In this document: positions 16,590 to 25,706 of the stretch, piece after piece | Position numbering within the stretch: position 1 is the first letter of the stretch | Layout: each line of letters opens with the position of its first letter | Source: an uncultured Candidatus Melainabacteria bacterium | GTDB lineage: Bacteria > Cyanobacteriota > Vampirovibrionia > Gastranaerophilales > Gastranaerophilaceae | NCBI GenBank assembly: GCA_934718275.1 | Contig: CAKUZD010000001.1 | Span: 276,087 to 340,086, forward strand | Direction of reading: 5' to 3' | Length of the DNA stretch: 64,000 nt | The notes under the pieces: model-generated | Databases searched by the model: none | Seen by the model: the letters and a program-made list of their open reading frames with translations, nothing else | Told to the model about the DNA's origin: nothing | Program-made: the position numbers and the translations under genes

Positions 16590-18239
16590 CTATGCTTTAA
16601 CTTCTTTTACAACTGCTTCCAAAGCTTCTAGCGCATCAGACGGTAACTTGTCAATACCTGCTTTTTCTGTTTCTCTTGATTTTACAAAAGAAATTCTATC
16701 ATTCATACGAGCTACAAACTGTTCAGCGTATTCCTTATTTGCAAAAGATGTTTCAAAACCTTCAACATCCATAATTTCAATATCAGAGAAATTTTCCCAT
16801 TTATGGAAATTAGCTCTTTTTTCAACAATAGCTTCTATAATTCCAAGCGTATGAGCAGGTTTCACCTTTGTTCCCATAAATTCACCAGTATTTAAAATAT
16901 AGCAATCAACTCCATCCTCAATAAGTTGTTTAAATCTTGTATAATCAACTTCCAACGGATAAACTCTGAACGGATTAGCATAAGGTTCTACAACTAAAGC
17001 ATTTGGATCAACACCTGCAGCAAGTCTTTCTGCAGAAGAACGTTTTGTTGCCAACGTTGCCCCCATAGCAGAGCCCAAAGATGCTCCCGATAACTTCAAA
17101 ACAGGCGGAATTGTCGGGTCTTTCATCAACCAAAAAATAGCATTGATAGGTTCATTAATTCTGTCAACTCTGTTTGGCGACCATAATTTTGATTTAACTG
17201 CACGCCCATTACCATTTCGAATATCTTCTGTTACGGAAACAACCTTTCCGTCAGCTAAAGCAATAGCACCGGCATTTTGTTGCGTAAGAATAAATTTATT
17301 ATCATCACAACCTATCGGGTAATCTGCGGTTTTATCAAAATAAGCAGGCTCAAGAGCTATTGAATACTTATCATGGACATTAATAATAAACGCATCATCA
17401 TGTAAAACCGTAATATTATATTTGTTATTGTGTTTCGCATGAGTGATTGTAGATTTTCCGGAACCTGATAGTCCGAATACAGCAACTTGGAATGATTTGC
17501 CTTCATCCAAATTATAACGTTTCATACCACCATGGCAAGAAGCGTAACCGTTACGTGCGGCACATCCCCACGCTAAAGTAAGAGTACCTTTTTTATGTTC
17601 TCCAAAGTATCTCATCCCTAAAATTGCCGCACAATTATGTTCCGGATCAAAGAATGTTAATCCGTAAGGAAAATCCGGATGAGACCAATCAGGATCTGAG
17701 AATACATAAATATCACCTTCCGGTAATTCTCTGGAATCAGCATACATATTGGCGTAAGCTTCATTAATGTATTGGAAATTCAGCATCCAAGAATACATAA
17801 TATTTTCAAAGCCTTCCGGAATTAATAAATGAGCTTTAATCATATAGTCTTTATCAAGCCCAACTACAGCTTCGGTTCTATATAACAACCTATCTCTAGT
17901 GTTATAAACCGCTTCTCTGATAATAGGTAATAAATATTTTAAATCACAATTCGGTTCTCCTACAATTTTTCTAGCAGCGGCGCAACGTCCAACAACAGTA
18001 CCGTCATTAAACAACAATTGATTTGCTCCTTGAGGCAAACCGATTTTTTCAGGTTTATAAACAGGCATTCCCGTTAATTCGATTGTCCCTGGGCTATTTT
18101 TTGCCAACTTATAAGCTTCTGAAACAGATTTAATTTCTTCTACATTATTTCCAAAAAACGGTGCCGTAATTGTAGCACGTGCAGCTGACATGAGCTTTTT
18201 CAATTCTTCAGAATTAGTAAAAAATTCTTTTGTAGCCAT
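16590..18239 (-). CDS. pckA: Phosphoenolpyruvate carboxykinase (ATP)
   Basis: Interconverts oxaloacetate + ATP and PEP + CO2 + ADP. 549 residues. The kinase P-loop is FGLSGSGKST; metal/substrate motifs include LHDDAFII, the preceding AWGCAARNGYASCHGG region, and the R-loop segment with WSPNRVD. ATP rather than GTP type, from P-loop form and length. In fermenters it often runs toward oxaloacetate for succinate formation, conserving ATP; with the membrane pyrophosphatase at 54349 this suggests tight energy economy (inference). RBS AAGGAGAAG lies before the ATG; a small inverted repeat ACACT/AGTGT lies in the leader. Confidence 0.95.
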   Translation of the reverse strand: MATKEFFTNSEELKKLMSAARATITAPFFGNNVEEIKSVSEAYKLAKNSPGTIELTGMPVYKPEKIGLPQGANQLLFNDGTVVGRCAAARKIVGEPNCDLKYLLPIIREAVYNTRDRLLYRTEAVVGLDKDYMIKAHLLIPEGFENIMYSWMLNFQYINEAYANMYADSRELPEGDIYVFSDPDWSHPDFPYGLTFFDPEHNCAAILGMRYFGEHKKGTLTLAWGCAARNGYASCHGGMKRYNLDEGKSFQVAVFGLSGSGKSTITHAKHNNKYNITVLHDDAFIINVHDKYSIALEPAYFDKTADYPIGCDDNKFILTQQNAGAIALADGKVVSVTEDIRNGNGRAVKSKLWSPNRVDRINEPINAIFWLMKDPTIPPVLKLSGASLGSAMGATLATKRSSAERLAAGVDPNALVVEPYANPFRVYPLEVDYTRFKQLIEDGVDCYILNTGEFMGTKVKPAHTLGIIEAIVEKRANFHKWENFSDIEIMDVEGFETSFANKEYAEQFVARMNDRISFVKSRETEKAGIDKLPSDALEALEAVVKEVKA

Positions 18240-18434
18240 ATTCTTCTCCTTTTACTAAACACTTTATTTAGTGTAAAAAATACATTAACCGAGTATTAGA
18301 ATACCACAAAATCAATACCTTGGCAAGCTAAATGCATTTTTATTTTTATATAAAAATTATTTGTTCGGGTAGTTACAAATTTTAAAATGTGTGCTAAAAT
18401 AATGTTGTAGATAATTAAGAGAGGGACAATCTTT

Positions 18435-18938
18435 ATGAATAATAAAATAAAGAGTTTAATATTAATTTTAGCCATAACACTTGGGCTTAACGCATTTGCT
18501 GCTACTTCTAACAACTATACTCTCGTTAACACAAGTACAACAAACCAAATTCAAAATTCTGCTGTTAAATCATATATAACGGTAAATCCATTAGATTTAG
18601 TTGCTCGCCCAAACTTTTACCTTAATAAAAACGTTAAAATCAGAGCTAAATTCGATAAATTTGCAACTCTCGGATTAGATTATAAACCGGCGATGAGAAG
18701 TTCTGAAAAATATATCTCATTCCTTATTCAAAGACCTGATGTCTACGATCACAACATTCCACTATCTGAATTGAAAATATTTTTAAACAGAACTGAAGCT
18801 GAAAAACATATCGACTTAAATTCCGGTGATATTATTGAATTTCAGGGAAAAATATTTTCAACTGCACTCGGAGATCCTTGGATGGATGTTGATAAATTCA
18901 CAGTAGTAAGTACAAAACCTAAAGACGAAAACAAGTAA
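18435..18938 (+). CDS. Exported small domain protein, unknown (OB-like)
   Basis: 167 residues with a Sec signal peptide (to AFAATS, about 24). The mature part has VNPLDLVARPNFYLNKNVKIRA and SGDIIEFQGKIF, a strand pattern like a small OB/tOB fold seen in conserved lineage-specific envelope proteins. No named family recognised. RBS AGAGGGA lies 12 nt before the ATG; a vegetative promoter TTACAA-N17-TAAAAT is near 18373-18400. The GH57 gene follows 28 bp downstream, so co-transcription is likely. Confidence 0.75.
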   Translation: MNNKIKSLILILAITLGLNAFAATSNNYTLVNTSTTNQIQNSAVKSYITVNPLDLVARPNFYLNKNVKIRAKFDKFATLGLDYKPAMRSSEKYISFLIQRPDVYDHNIPLSELKIFLNRTEAEKHIDLNSGDIIEFQGKIFSTALGDPWMDVDKFTVVSTKPKDENK

Positions 18939-18966
18939 ACTAACCACTTTATTTTGGAGTTAAGAG

Positions 18967-21468
18967 ATGAGCAATAAAAAAAATGATATATTTCTAACAA
19001 TTCACGGACATTTTTATCAACCCCCAAGAGAAAATCCTTGGCTTGAAGCAATAGAACTTCAAGACAGTGCATTACCATTCCACGATTGGAATGAAAGAAT
19101 TAATAAAGAGTGTTACAACCCAAATTCTGTATCAAAAATCGTAGATAACAGAAATAGAATTCTTGATGTCGTAAACAACTATGAATATATGAGTTTCAAC
19201 TTTGGACCAACTCTTTTATCTTGGATGGAACATTTTGCGCCTCTCACTTACGAAAGAATTATTAAAGCTGATATCGAAAGTGTTTCAGAACATTCCGGAC
19301 ACGGAAATGCAATAGCTCAAGTGTACAACCATATTATTATGCCACTTGCAAACGAACATGATAAACAAACCCAAATAAAATGGGGAATTAGAGATTTTGA
19401 ATATAGATTTGGAAGAAAACCCGAAGGCATGTGGTTAGCAGAAACTGCTGTTGATGATGATACTCTTAGAATTTTAGTTGAGAATGATATTAAATTTACG
19501 GTTCTTTCTCCATACCAAGCTCTCAAATTCAGGAAAGAAGGAGATAGTAGTTGGCAAGACGTAAGTTGGGGAAATATTGATCCGGCTCGCTCTTATAGGT
19601 ACTATATAAAATCTGCCCCCGGCAAGTATATTGATTTATTCTTTTACGATGGCGCTATTTCGCGTTCAGTTGCATTTGATGAACTTTTAAAGGACGGAAA
19701 CAGGTTTATTAAACGATTGAAAGAAGGTATTTCTGATTGCAGAGAATATCCTCAGCTAATAAATATCGCAACAGATGGTGAGAGCTATGGACACCACACA
19801 AAATTTGGTGATATGGCTCTATCATACGTTTTAAAAATTAAAGCTAAAGATGAAGGCTTCACAATTACTAACTATGCAGAATACTTGGATAAATACAGGA
19901 GCGACTGTGAAGTAGATATCAAACAAGCATCCAGTTGGAGTTGTTTCCACGGTGTTGGCAGGTGGAAAGAAGATTGCGGATGTTCAACAGGCGGACATCC
20001 GGGTTGGAATCAAAAATGGCGAAAACCACTCAGAGATGCTTTGGACTACCTAAGAGACGAACTAATAAACGTGTTTGAAACAGAAGGTTCAAAATACTTT
20101 GATAATGTTTGGGAAGTAAGAAACAAATATATTGACATCATTTTAGACAGAAACGAAATGAATGTAAAAAAATTTCAACATGATAATTTCAAACCGGACT
20201 TAAATGATGAAGCCAAGGTAAAAGCTATGGAATTGTTGGAAATTCAACGACAAGCTATGCTTATGTATACAAGTTGCGGTTGGTTTTTCTCGGAAATTTC
20301 AGGTATTGAAACAGTTCAAATAATGAAATATGCAGCTCGTGCTATGCAACTTGCGGCTAAATTTACAAGTAAAAACTTTGAGGAAAAATTCTTAGATATT
20401 TTATCCGAAGCCAAAAGTAATATTCCGGAATATGGAAATGGTAAAAATATATTTGAAAGATTTGTAAAACCTTCAATTGTAACAATTAAACAAATAGCAA
20501 GTTTATGGGCTTTATCTTCACTGTATCAGGATTTTGATGACGAAGAAAACGTATATTGCTATACGATTACAAGAAAAGCATACAAAAAAGTTCAAAAAGG
20601 CTTGTCAACATTTGTTGTAGGACATATTGAAATACAATCCAAAATCACATTACAAAAATCAAATGTAATGTTTGCATTGATGCAATATGCAGGTGGAGAT
20701 TTCCACTGTTCTATTAAAGAATATTCTGACGATGCTGAATTCAACAGAATAAAAACAAATTTAATAAAAATATACACAATGAATACTTTAACTGAAATTA
20801 TTCGTGCACTTGATGAATATTTTGGTAAAGAATATTTTACATTAAAAGATATATTTATCGAAGAAAGAAGAAAAATTCTTCAAATACTATTGAAAGGAAA
20901 GTTGGAAAAATTCTCTCAAACATACCAAGAAATGTATGATGAAGGCAAAGGTTCGATTTATCACCTGCAAGGTTTGGGGCTCAATATTCCGGATGAATTT
21001 AAAATATCCGCAGCTTACGCTCTTAGCCACAAATTCAATGATATTGTAGTTCACTCTAGCGGTTTTGTAGAAGATGATTTAATACAACAAGCAACCGATA
21101 TTAACTACGAAGCTAAAAAAATAGATATTCAACTTGATAAAACCCAATCTAACTTAGTATTTAGCAAAAAGATTTTACAAAATATTAACAGATTAGTTCA
21201 TAGTTTTGAAATTCAACAAGCTGATGTTGTTTTGGAAATTTTTGATAATATTAGAAAACTTGAATTGCAGGTTGATATTGCAGAAGCTCAAAACATATAC
21301 TTTGCTAAAATTTATCATAAAATTGGAGAAATTATAGATTCTGAAGCATTCAAGAACAAAAAATCAAATAATAAACGTTTTGTTGAAATGCTTCTTGACA
21401 TAGGAGAAAACCTAAATATTAATACCGAGTTCTATAAAAGAAAATTGGATAAAGCTCTACTCCAATAA
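18967..21468 (+). CDS. Glycoside hydrolase family 57 protein with DUF3536-type C-terminus
   Basis: 833 residues. N-terminal GH57 barrel: LTIHGHFYQPPRENPWLE near 10-28, SFNFGPTLLSWME, EHSGHGNAIAQVYNHIIMPL, and GMWLAETAVD with the catalytic Glu (about 157); INIATDGESYGHHTKFGD holds the putative acid Asp. The C-terminal half is mainly helical, as in DUF3536 fusions. The family acts on alpha-glucans (amylase, branching or 4-alpha-glucanotransferase activities), so a role in glycogen-type storage turnover is likely. No signal peptide; cytoplasmic. It abuts the minus-strand YkgJ gene with no gap. Confidence 0.88.
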   Translation: MSNKKNDIFLTIHGHFYQPPRENPWLEAIELQDSALPFHDWNERINKECYNPNSVSKIVDNRNRILDVVNNYEYMSFNFGPTLLSWMEHFAPLTYERIIKADIESVSEHSGHGNAIAQVYNHIIMPLANEHDKQTQIKWGIRDFEYRFGRKPEGMWLAETAVDDDTLRILVENDIKFTVLSPYQALKFRKEGDSSWQDVSWGNIDPARSYRYYIKSAPGKYIDLFFYDGAISRSVAFDELLKDGNRFIKRLKEGISDCREYPQLINIATDGESYGHHTKFGDMALSYVLKIKAKDEGFTITNYAEYLDKYRSDCEVDIKQASSWSCFHGVGRWKEDCGCSTGGHPGWNQKWRKPLRDALDYLRDELINVFETEGSKYFDNVWEVRNKYIDIILDRNEMNVKKFQHDNFKPDLNDEAKVKAMELLEIQRQAMLMYTSCGWFFSEISGIETVQIMKYAARAMQLAAKFTSKNFEEKFLDILSEAKSNIPEYGNGKNIFERFVKPSIVTIKQIASLWALSSLYQDFDDEENVYCYTITRKAYKKVQKGLSTFVVGHIEIQSKITLQKSNVMFALMQYAGGDFHCSIKEYSDDAEFNRIKTNLIKIYTMNTLTEIIRALDEYFGKEYFTLKDIFIEERRKILQILLKGKLEKFSQTYQEMYDEGKGSIYHLQGLGLNIPDEFKISAAYALSHKFNDIVVHSSGFVEDDLIQQATDINYEAKKIDIQLDKTQSNLVFSKKILQNINRLVHSFEIQQADVVLEIFDNIRKLELQVDIAEAQNIYFAKIYHKIGEIIDSEAFKNKKSNNKRFVEMLLDIGENLNINTEFYKRKLDKALLQ

Positions 21469-22050
21469 TTACCAATTTTCTGAACCATATTTTTTGTAAA
21501 GATTGATGCCTTTTAGAATTTTTTGTTCTATGGCATCAATTTTTTTTATTGTGTCAGCATTTTTGGCACGCAAGCGTAACAATTTTAACTCACACAATTC
21601 TTCTTTGGATTTGCGTACCTTTTGTTTTGCTTCTTCTCTTTGCCAAAATAACCATCCTTCAAAACCACAATCCGGTGGCACTATAGACCATGGAGTTGAA
21701 GGACAATGTTTACACAAATCAAGTCTTGTTTCATACCTTCCACATAAATTATTTTCCTGAATATATTTACAACCATAAAAAGTTATATTATCTTCATCAA
21801 AATGACCATCACTTTTCAAACGATTTATAATATTGTCAACAGTAGCAGCATCAATTTTTCTTGCAGCATCAATCGAATTATACGGAACAAATAAAGACAA
21901 AAAATCAATAGCTCCCTTATCGCCGCTTTCAGCTTTATTCTTTAGCTCTGAATACGAAATCGAAGTTGTCACAACCCTGCAACATTTTCCACACATTTTG
22001 CATAAATGTTGGGGGCGCTTTGCTAAATAATTTTCTTCATAAATTCCCAT
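21469..22050 (-). CDS. YkgJ/UPF0153-type cysteine-cluster protein
   Basis: 193 residues from the ATG at 22050-22048. Cysteine cluster CKMCGKCCRV (CxxCxxCC) near the start, then SELKNKAESGD, FLSLFVPYNS, GCKYIQENNLCGRYE, LCKHCP and PDCGFEGW: the pattern of putative zinc- or iron-binding YkgJ-like proteins. A longer reading would contain the -10 box, so the shorter start is chosen; TATAAT ends 6 nt before the ATG and no ribosome site is present, suggesting a leaderless message. A clear paralogue lies at 52471-53163. Function unknown. Confidence 0.8.
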   Translation of the reverse strand: MGIYEENYLAKRPQHLCKMCGKCCRVVTTSISYSELKNKAESGDKGAIDFLSLFVPYNSIDAARKIDAATVDNIINRLKSDGHFDEDNITFYGCKYIQENNLCGRYETRLDLCKHCPSTPWSIVPPDCGFEGWLFWQREEAKQKVRKSKEELCELKLLRLRAKNADTIKKIDAIEQKILKGINLYKKYGSENW

Positions 22051-22056
22051 AAATAA

Positions 22057-22062
22057 ATTATA
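22057..22062 (-). promoter_or_regulatory. -10 box for leaderless YkgJ-type gene
   Basis: TATAAT on the minus strand, followed by TTATTT (6 nt) and ATG. The expected transcription start falls on or next to the ATG. Confidence 0.5.
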
Positions 22063-22112
22063 AACAACATGCAAAAAATAAAAAAATAATGCAACATTTC
22101 TTAACATTAAGT

Positions 22113-22145
22113 CAATAATTATGAAATAAAATACTTTATAAATAT
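22113..22145 (+). promoter_or_regulatory. Bipartite promoter-like element, site 4
   Basis: GTCAAT with CAAT at 22113, AAAATAC at 22128-22134, CTTTATAAATATA after it. The 15-nt offset is kept; the core is TTTATAAA rather than TTTATATAAA. It ends 21 nt before the ATG at 22166, with AAAGGG as ribosome site. Confidence 0.6.
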
Positions 22146-22165
22146 AAGTAGTAAAGGGTAGTTAT

Positions 22166-23002
22166 ATGCAAAGTTCATTAGGGCAACAAAATATACAGCA
22201 GCCGGTTCAGCAAACACAATTGGCACAACCGCAATATCAAACTGCACCAATAACACAGACTCAAACTCCGCAAAGTACACAACAAGTTCAACAACAATGT
22301 GCACAACCTCAATATCAAGCACCTCAACAACAAGCATCTTCACAAGGACAAAGTGTACAAGTCCCAAATTATTCCGGTGTAAATATTCAAATATTTAACC
22401 CTTCAGTTACTCCACCCGGAGGAACTGCCCCTGTTTATAATGTGAATGCACCAAATTATGGAAACACTCCTTCTAGCGGTTGTTACCCTTCAGGATATTA
22501 CACAAACAATTGGGGAAATGGAGCTCAAAATAACACTTCTAAAAATGTAACCAATACAACAACTGATAAAAAAACGGAAAAACGTGAAATCGTACAACTT
22601 ACCGATGAGTATATCAAAAATCTTGAAAACTACTTAAACAGTCAAGATAAAGAGGTTCGTATGATGGGAGCAAAAGAAGTTATCGCAAGACTTGAAGAAG
22701 ACAACTCTAGAAAAGATGACAAAGCTTTAAATGCTCTCGTTAATAAAATGCTTCAAGACCCGTATACTCCTGTCAGAATTCTTGCGTTAAGTGCACTTGA
22801 TTCTCGAGTGGTAACAGGTGATGATTTCACCGTTGCAGTATTAACACAAATGCAAAATGCTCAAAGTGGTTACGGACAAGATGCTATGCAGGCAACAAAT
22901 ATTCTATTGAAAATGTCAGGGCAAAAAGTTGAAAAAGAATTTGAAGTAAAAGACGACAAAAAGAAAACAGAAACTAAAAAAGAAGAAACTCAAACTAAAT
23001 AG
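22166..23002 (+). CDS. Gln/Pro-rich protein with HEAT-like helical repeats
   Basis: 278 residues. Residues 1-75 are extremely Gln-rich (QQ, TQ, PQYQ repeats), followed by a Gly/Asn/Pro/Tyr-rich linker (to about 125), then an all-helical region (about 145-255) with HEAT-like pairs such as DKEVRMMGAKEVIARLEED and YTPVRILALSALDSR, and a Lys/Glu-rich tail. No signal peptide or TM segment. Likely a scaffold or protein-interaction factor; function unknown. It forms a two-gene cassette with the membrane protein 7 bp downstream, under bipartite element site 4. Confidence 0.75.
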   Translation: MQSSLGQQNIQQPVQQTQLAQPQYQTAPITQTQTPQSTQQVQQQCAQPQYQAPQQQASSQGQSVQVPNYSGVNIQIFNPSVTPPGGTAPVYNVNAPNYGNTPSSGCYPSGYYTNNWGNGAQNNTSKNVTNTTTDKKTEKREIVQLTDEYIKNLENYLNSQDKEVRMMGAKEVIARLEEDNSRKDDKALNALVNKMLQDPYTPVRILALSALDSRVVTGDDFTVAVLTQMQNAQSGYGQDAMQATNILLKMSGQKVEKEFEVKDDKKKTETKKEETQTK

Positions 23003-23009
23003 GTGAAAC

Positions 23010-23486
23010 ATGAGTATTAGTACAGCATTATCATCAGTAAAAAATAATTTCACAAAGTATGCGATAAAAGGCGCAGGCGTTGCTGCCTTGGGAATAGTCG
23101 GATATGATGCGCATGTTTTAGGCAAACTTCAATCAGATATTTATTCCAAGAGTAGAGATGCTGATGCCTGCATGGAATCTTACAGCAATACTCAATACCT
23201 TACTTGTCCAAGCATTACTGCTTCAAAACTAAAAAAGAGTGTATTTAATATTGAAACAGACAGTAATCTTCGACACTTTGTAAACTCTGCAATCGGATAT
23301 TTCAAAGGTTTTGGAACAATGCTTATAGATAGTGTGGTTCCATTCGGTTTGGGATTAGGCGCTTTACTTGGTAAAGGAATTGTTGCCAAAGGTAGTGCAG
23401 TCGGACTCGGGATTTTTGCAGGCATAAAAATGTTTAAAGATGTTTTAGGATTTGGACACTACAACGACTTAAATAAAAAATACTAA
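23010..23486 (+). CDS. Small membrane protein of unknown function
   Basis: 158 residues. One hydrophobic segment near 18-33 (AIKGAGVAALGIVGYDAHVLG) and a longer Gly-rich hydrophobic region near 105-140 (SVVPFGLGLGALLGKGIV). Two cysteines (ACMES, LTCPS) lie in the intervening region. No family recognised; the layout resembles the membrane partner at 42965-43699. RBS AGGTG overlaps the stop codon of the preceding gene. It ends at a strong bidirectional terminator. Confidence 0.7.
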   Translation: MSISTALSSVKNNFTKYAIKGAGVAALGIVGYDAHVLGKLQSDIYSKSRDADACMESYSNTQYLTCPSITASKLKKSVFNIETDSNLRHFVNSAIGYFKGFGTMLIDSVVPFGLGLGALLGKGIVAKGSAVGLGIFAGIKMFKDVLGFGHYNDLNKKY

Positions 23487-23490
23487 ATAA

Positions 23491-23522
23491 AAAAAAGACT
23501 CCAATATTGGAGTCTTTTTTTT
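23491..23522. terminator. Bidirectional intrinsic terminator
   Basis: AAAAAAGACTCCAA pairs with TTGGAGTCTTTTTT, with A-run on one side and T-run on the other. It serves the convergent genes at 23486 and 23521. Confidence 0.92.
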
Positions 23523-23868
23523 AGAATGGTTTTGTTTGATTTAATTTAAGTCTCAAATCTCTAAACCTTGAAATATCTTCCTGAGTCCTTCCTGATTCTT
23601 GGAAAACCGCCTGAGTTGACGGATGAACCATTAAAACATAATCCATGTGAATTTCCAAAAAATTATATTTTCGAGGAGATTGGTTTGAGTTTCTCGGATA
23701 AATTTCAGCATTAGTTACCGCTAAAAATCTTCTCTCTCTATCATTTAAAAGGTCAGTAAGTTCTCTATTTGTATTTGTATATTTTGACACGTGAACAACC
23801 CCTTTTATATCATGGTCTGCTGTCAAAATACTTACTTCTATAGGTACTGTATCAATATTTTTTGCCAT
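23521..23868 (-). CDS. Conserved small protein, DUF6812-like, unknown
   Basis: 115 residues from the ATG at 23868-23866, chosen because GAGGATAAAG sits before it. Pattern: VPIEVSILTADHDIKGVVHVS, a LTDLLNDRERRFLAVTNAEIY motif and FLEIHMDYVLMVHPS, consistent with a small Sm/RuvA-like beta fold seen in uncharacterised DUF6812-type proteins. That assignment is from memory of the pattern and is tentative. Soluble, no signal peptide. Confidence 0.65.
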   Translation of the reverse strand: MAKNIDTVPIEVSILTADHDIKGVVHVSKYTNTNRELTDLLNDRERRFLAVTNAEIYPRNSNQSPRKYNFLEIHMDYVLMVHPSTQAVFQESGRTQEDISRFRDLRLKLNQTKPF

Positions 23869-23934
23869 ATCTTTATCCTCGTATATCAATCTCTTTTGTG
23901 TATATTACTATAATTTAAAAAAAATGTCTAATTG

Positions 23935-24810
23935 TTAAATTTTGTCAATACTTCCCTTAGTTCTCCCGCCATAAGCTTCATGAACATCAACAACCGACAT
24001 AAAGGCAGAAGGATCAATATTTTTTATTATTTCTTTCATTCTTGCCATTTCAAGTCTTGAAACGACACAATAAATAATAGTTTTTTCCGCTCCTGAATAA
24101 GCTCCAACACCATTTATATATGTAACCCCAAGGTCTAATTTTTCCAATAATTCATCGCCTATTTCATGAGCCTTATCGCTAATTATACGTATTGACTTAG
24201 CAGAATTCAAACCTTCTAAAACAACATCAATAACCCTGAATGCAATAAAATAAGTTAAAACCGCATACATCGCACGATTCCACCCAAAAACAAGTCCCGA
24301 AGCTCCATAGATAAAAATATTAAATGTCATTATCCACTCGCCAACAGAAAATCCGAACTTTTTAGACAAAACCAACGACATTATTTCTGTACCATCAAGC
24401 GAACCTTCATTTTTTAACACTAAACCAACACCGGTTCCAAGGATAATCCCACCAAATACTGTTGATAAAAGTAAATCATTACTGGTCGGATGGTTGTACA
24501 TTCCAAATAAATTCAAAAATACAGACAACATTCCGATTGCATAAAATGTTTGAATAACAAACTTTTTTCCAATTTTATTAAAAGCCAAAAGAAAAAATGG
24601 AATATTAATAAGAAAAATCAAAAGCCCTAAATTTATCTTGGTCAAATAGCTTATAATAATAGAAATACCAACTATTCCACCATCAATAATGTTATTTGGA
24701 ACCAAAAATACTTCTAACGCAAATGCCGCAATAAACGGCCCTAAAGTAAGAAAAAATATCTTACCCAATAACGCTAAAAACAATTCTTTTTTTGATATTT
24801 TTTCCGCCAT
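23935..24810 (-). CDS. YitT-family membrane protein (DUF161/DUF2179)
   Basis: 291 residues. Five to six TM helices in residues 10-210, with PNNIIDGGIVGISIIISYLT near 47-66, then the cytoplasmic DUF2179 domain: LGVTYINGVGAYSGAEKTI and VSRLEMARMKEIIKNIDPSAF. Family function is poorly defined. It is the last gene of a minus-strand run and lies 2 bp from cdaA, which may hint at a c-di-AMP link, but that is only context. Confidence 0.88.
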   Translation of the reverse strand: MAEKISKKELFLALLGKIFFLTLGPFIAAFALEVFLVPNNIIDGGIVGISIIISYLTKINLGLLIFLINIPFFLLAFNKIGKKFVIQTFYAIGMLSVFLNLFGMYNHPTSNDLLLSTVFGGIILGTGVGLVLKNEGSLDGTEIMSLVLSKKFGFSVGEWIMTFNIFIYGASGLVFGWNRAMYAVLTYFIAFRVIDVVLEGLNSAKSIRIISDKAHEIGDELLEKLDLGVTYINGVGAYSGAEKTIIYCVVSRLEMARMKEIIKNIDPSAFMSVVDVHEAYGGRTKGSIDKI

Positions 24811-24812
24811 AA

Positions 24813-25706
24813 TCAGTCATCCTTATCGGTTCTTTTTATCGTCATAAAATTATTGATTTTAAATATTGTTTTTTTATCTTCTTCAACTTCTTCCTTATAA
24901 CCAAGGATTTTTTCCAAATCAGCTTTTAAAGTAACTAAGTCTTCATATTTTTTCAAAGCACCATCAATAGCAACTGACACATCTCCAGTTTCTTCAGAAA
25001 CAACAAGACAAGCCGCATCGCTAACTTCTGTCATTCCAATAGCGGCCCTGTGACGAGTTCCGTATTTCCAACTTAATTTTGGATCCTCAGTCAATGGCAA
25101 CAAAACTCCGGCAGAAATAATTTTATCTCCGTTTATAACAACAGCTCCGTCATGAAGTGGAGTATTCGGGTGAAATATTGTCAAAATTAATTCTGTTGAT
25201 AAATCCGCATTTAGCCTTGTTCCAACATCATTATATGTATTCCTCAAATCGCTTTGAAAAACTATTAAAGCTCCGGTATGAGATTTTGAAAGATATTTCA
25301 CACTTTCAATTAATTCTTTAACAACATCTATCTTAGGCTCTGTTTTATGGCTTGAGTTAAATATTTTTGTTACGAAATCAACTTGCCCCAAAAAACCTAA
25401 AAACTTTCTCAATTCCGGTTGAAATATTACTATCAAACTTAAAGAAACTAATGTCACAATAGACTTTAAAAACATTCCGATTATTTTTAAATCTATTCTC
25501 ATCATTATTTCACTGACAGCCCAAGCACAAACAAGAATTAAAAGACCTTTTACAAACTTTTCTGACGGTGTATTTTTTATAAATTTCCTATATAAAAATA
25601 GCAACAAACCGGCAAGAAAGACTATTTGGATAAAATCAGACCAATTAAAAGTCATTTCCAACGTGGAGATATATTTTAATATGTATGTAAAAAAGTCATT
25701 AATCAT
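24813..25706 (-). CDS. cdaA: Diadenylate cyclase CdaA (c-di-AMP synthase)
   Basis: Makes cyclic di-AMP from two ATP. 297 residues: three N-terminal TM helices (about 20-40, 52-70, 75-95), then a DAC domain with the catalytic motifs PLHDGAVVINGDKIISAG and GTRHRAAIGMTEVSDA. A charged C-terminal tail follows. It overlaps lysA by 8 bp, giving translational coupling. The usual CdaR partner and glmM are not adjacent. A matching phosphodiesterase (PgpH) is at 35243-37456. Confidence 0.95.
   Translation of the reverse strand: MINDFFTYILKYISTLEMTFNWSDFIQIVFLAGLLLFLYRKFIKNTPSEKFVKGLLILVCAWAVSEIMMRIDLKIIGMFLKSIVTLVSLSLIVIFQPELRKFLGFLGQVDFVTKIFNSSHKTEPKIDVVKELIESVKYLSKSHTGALIVFQSDLRNTYNDVGTRLNADLSTELILTIFHPNTPLHDGAVVINGDKIISAGVLLPLTEDPKLSWKYGTRHRAAIGMTEVSDAACLVVSEETGDVSVAIDGALKKYEDLVTLKADLEKILGYKEEVEEDKKTIFKINNFMTIKRTDKDD

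Noticed and set aside
18255..18272. Palindrome ACACT/AGTGT upstream of pckA as an operator
   Set aside because: Only 5 bp per arm in AT-rich DNA; could easily be chance.
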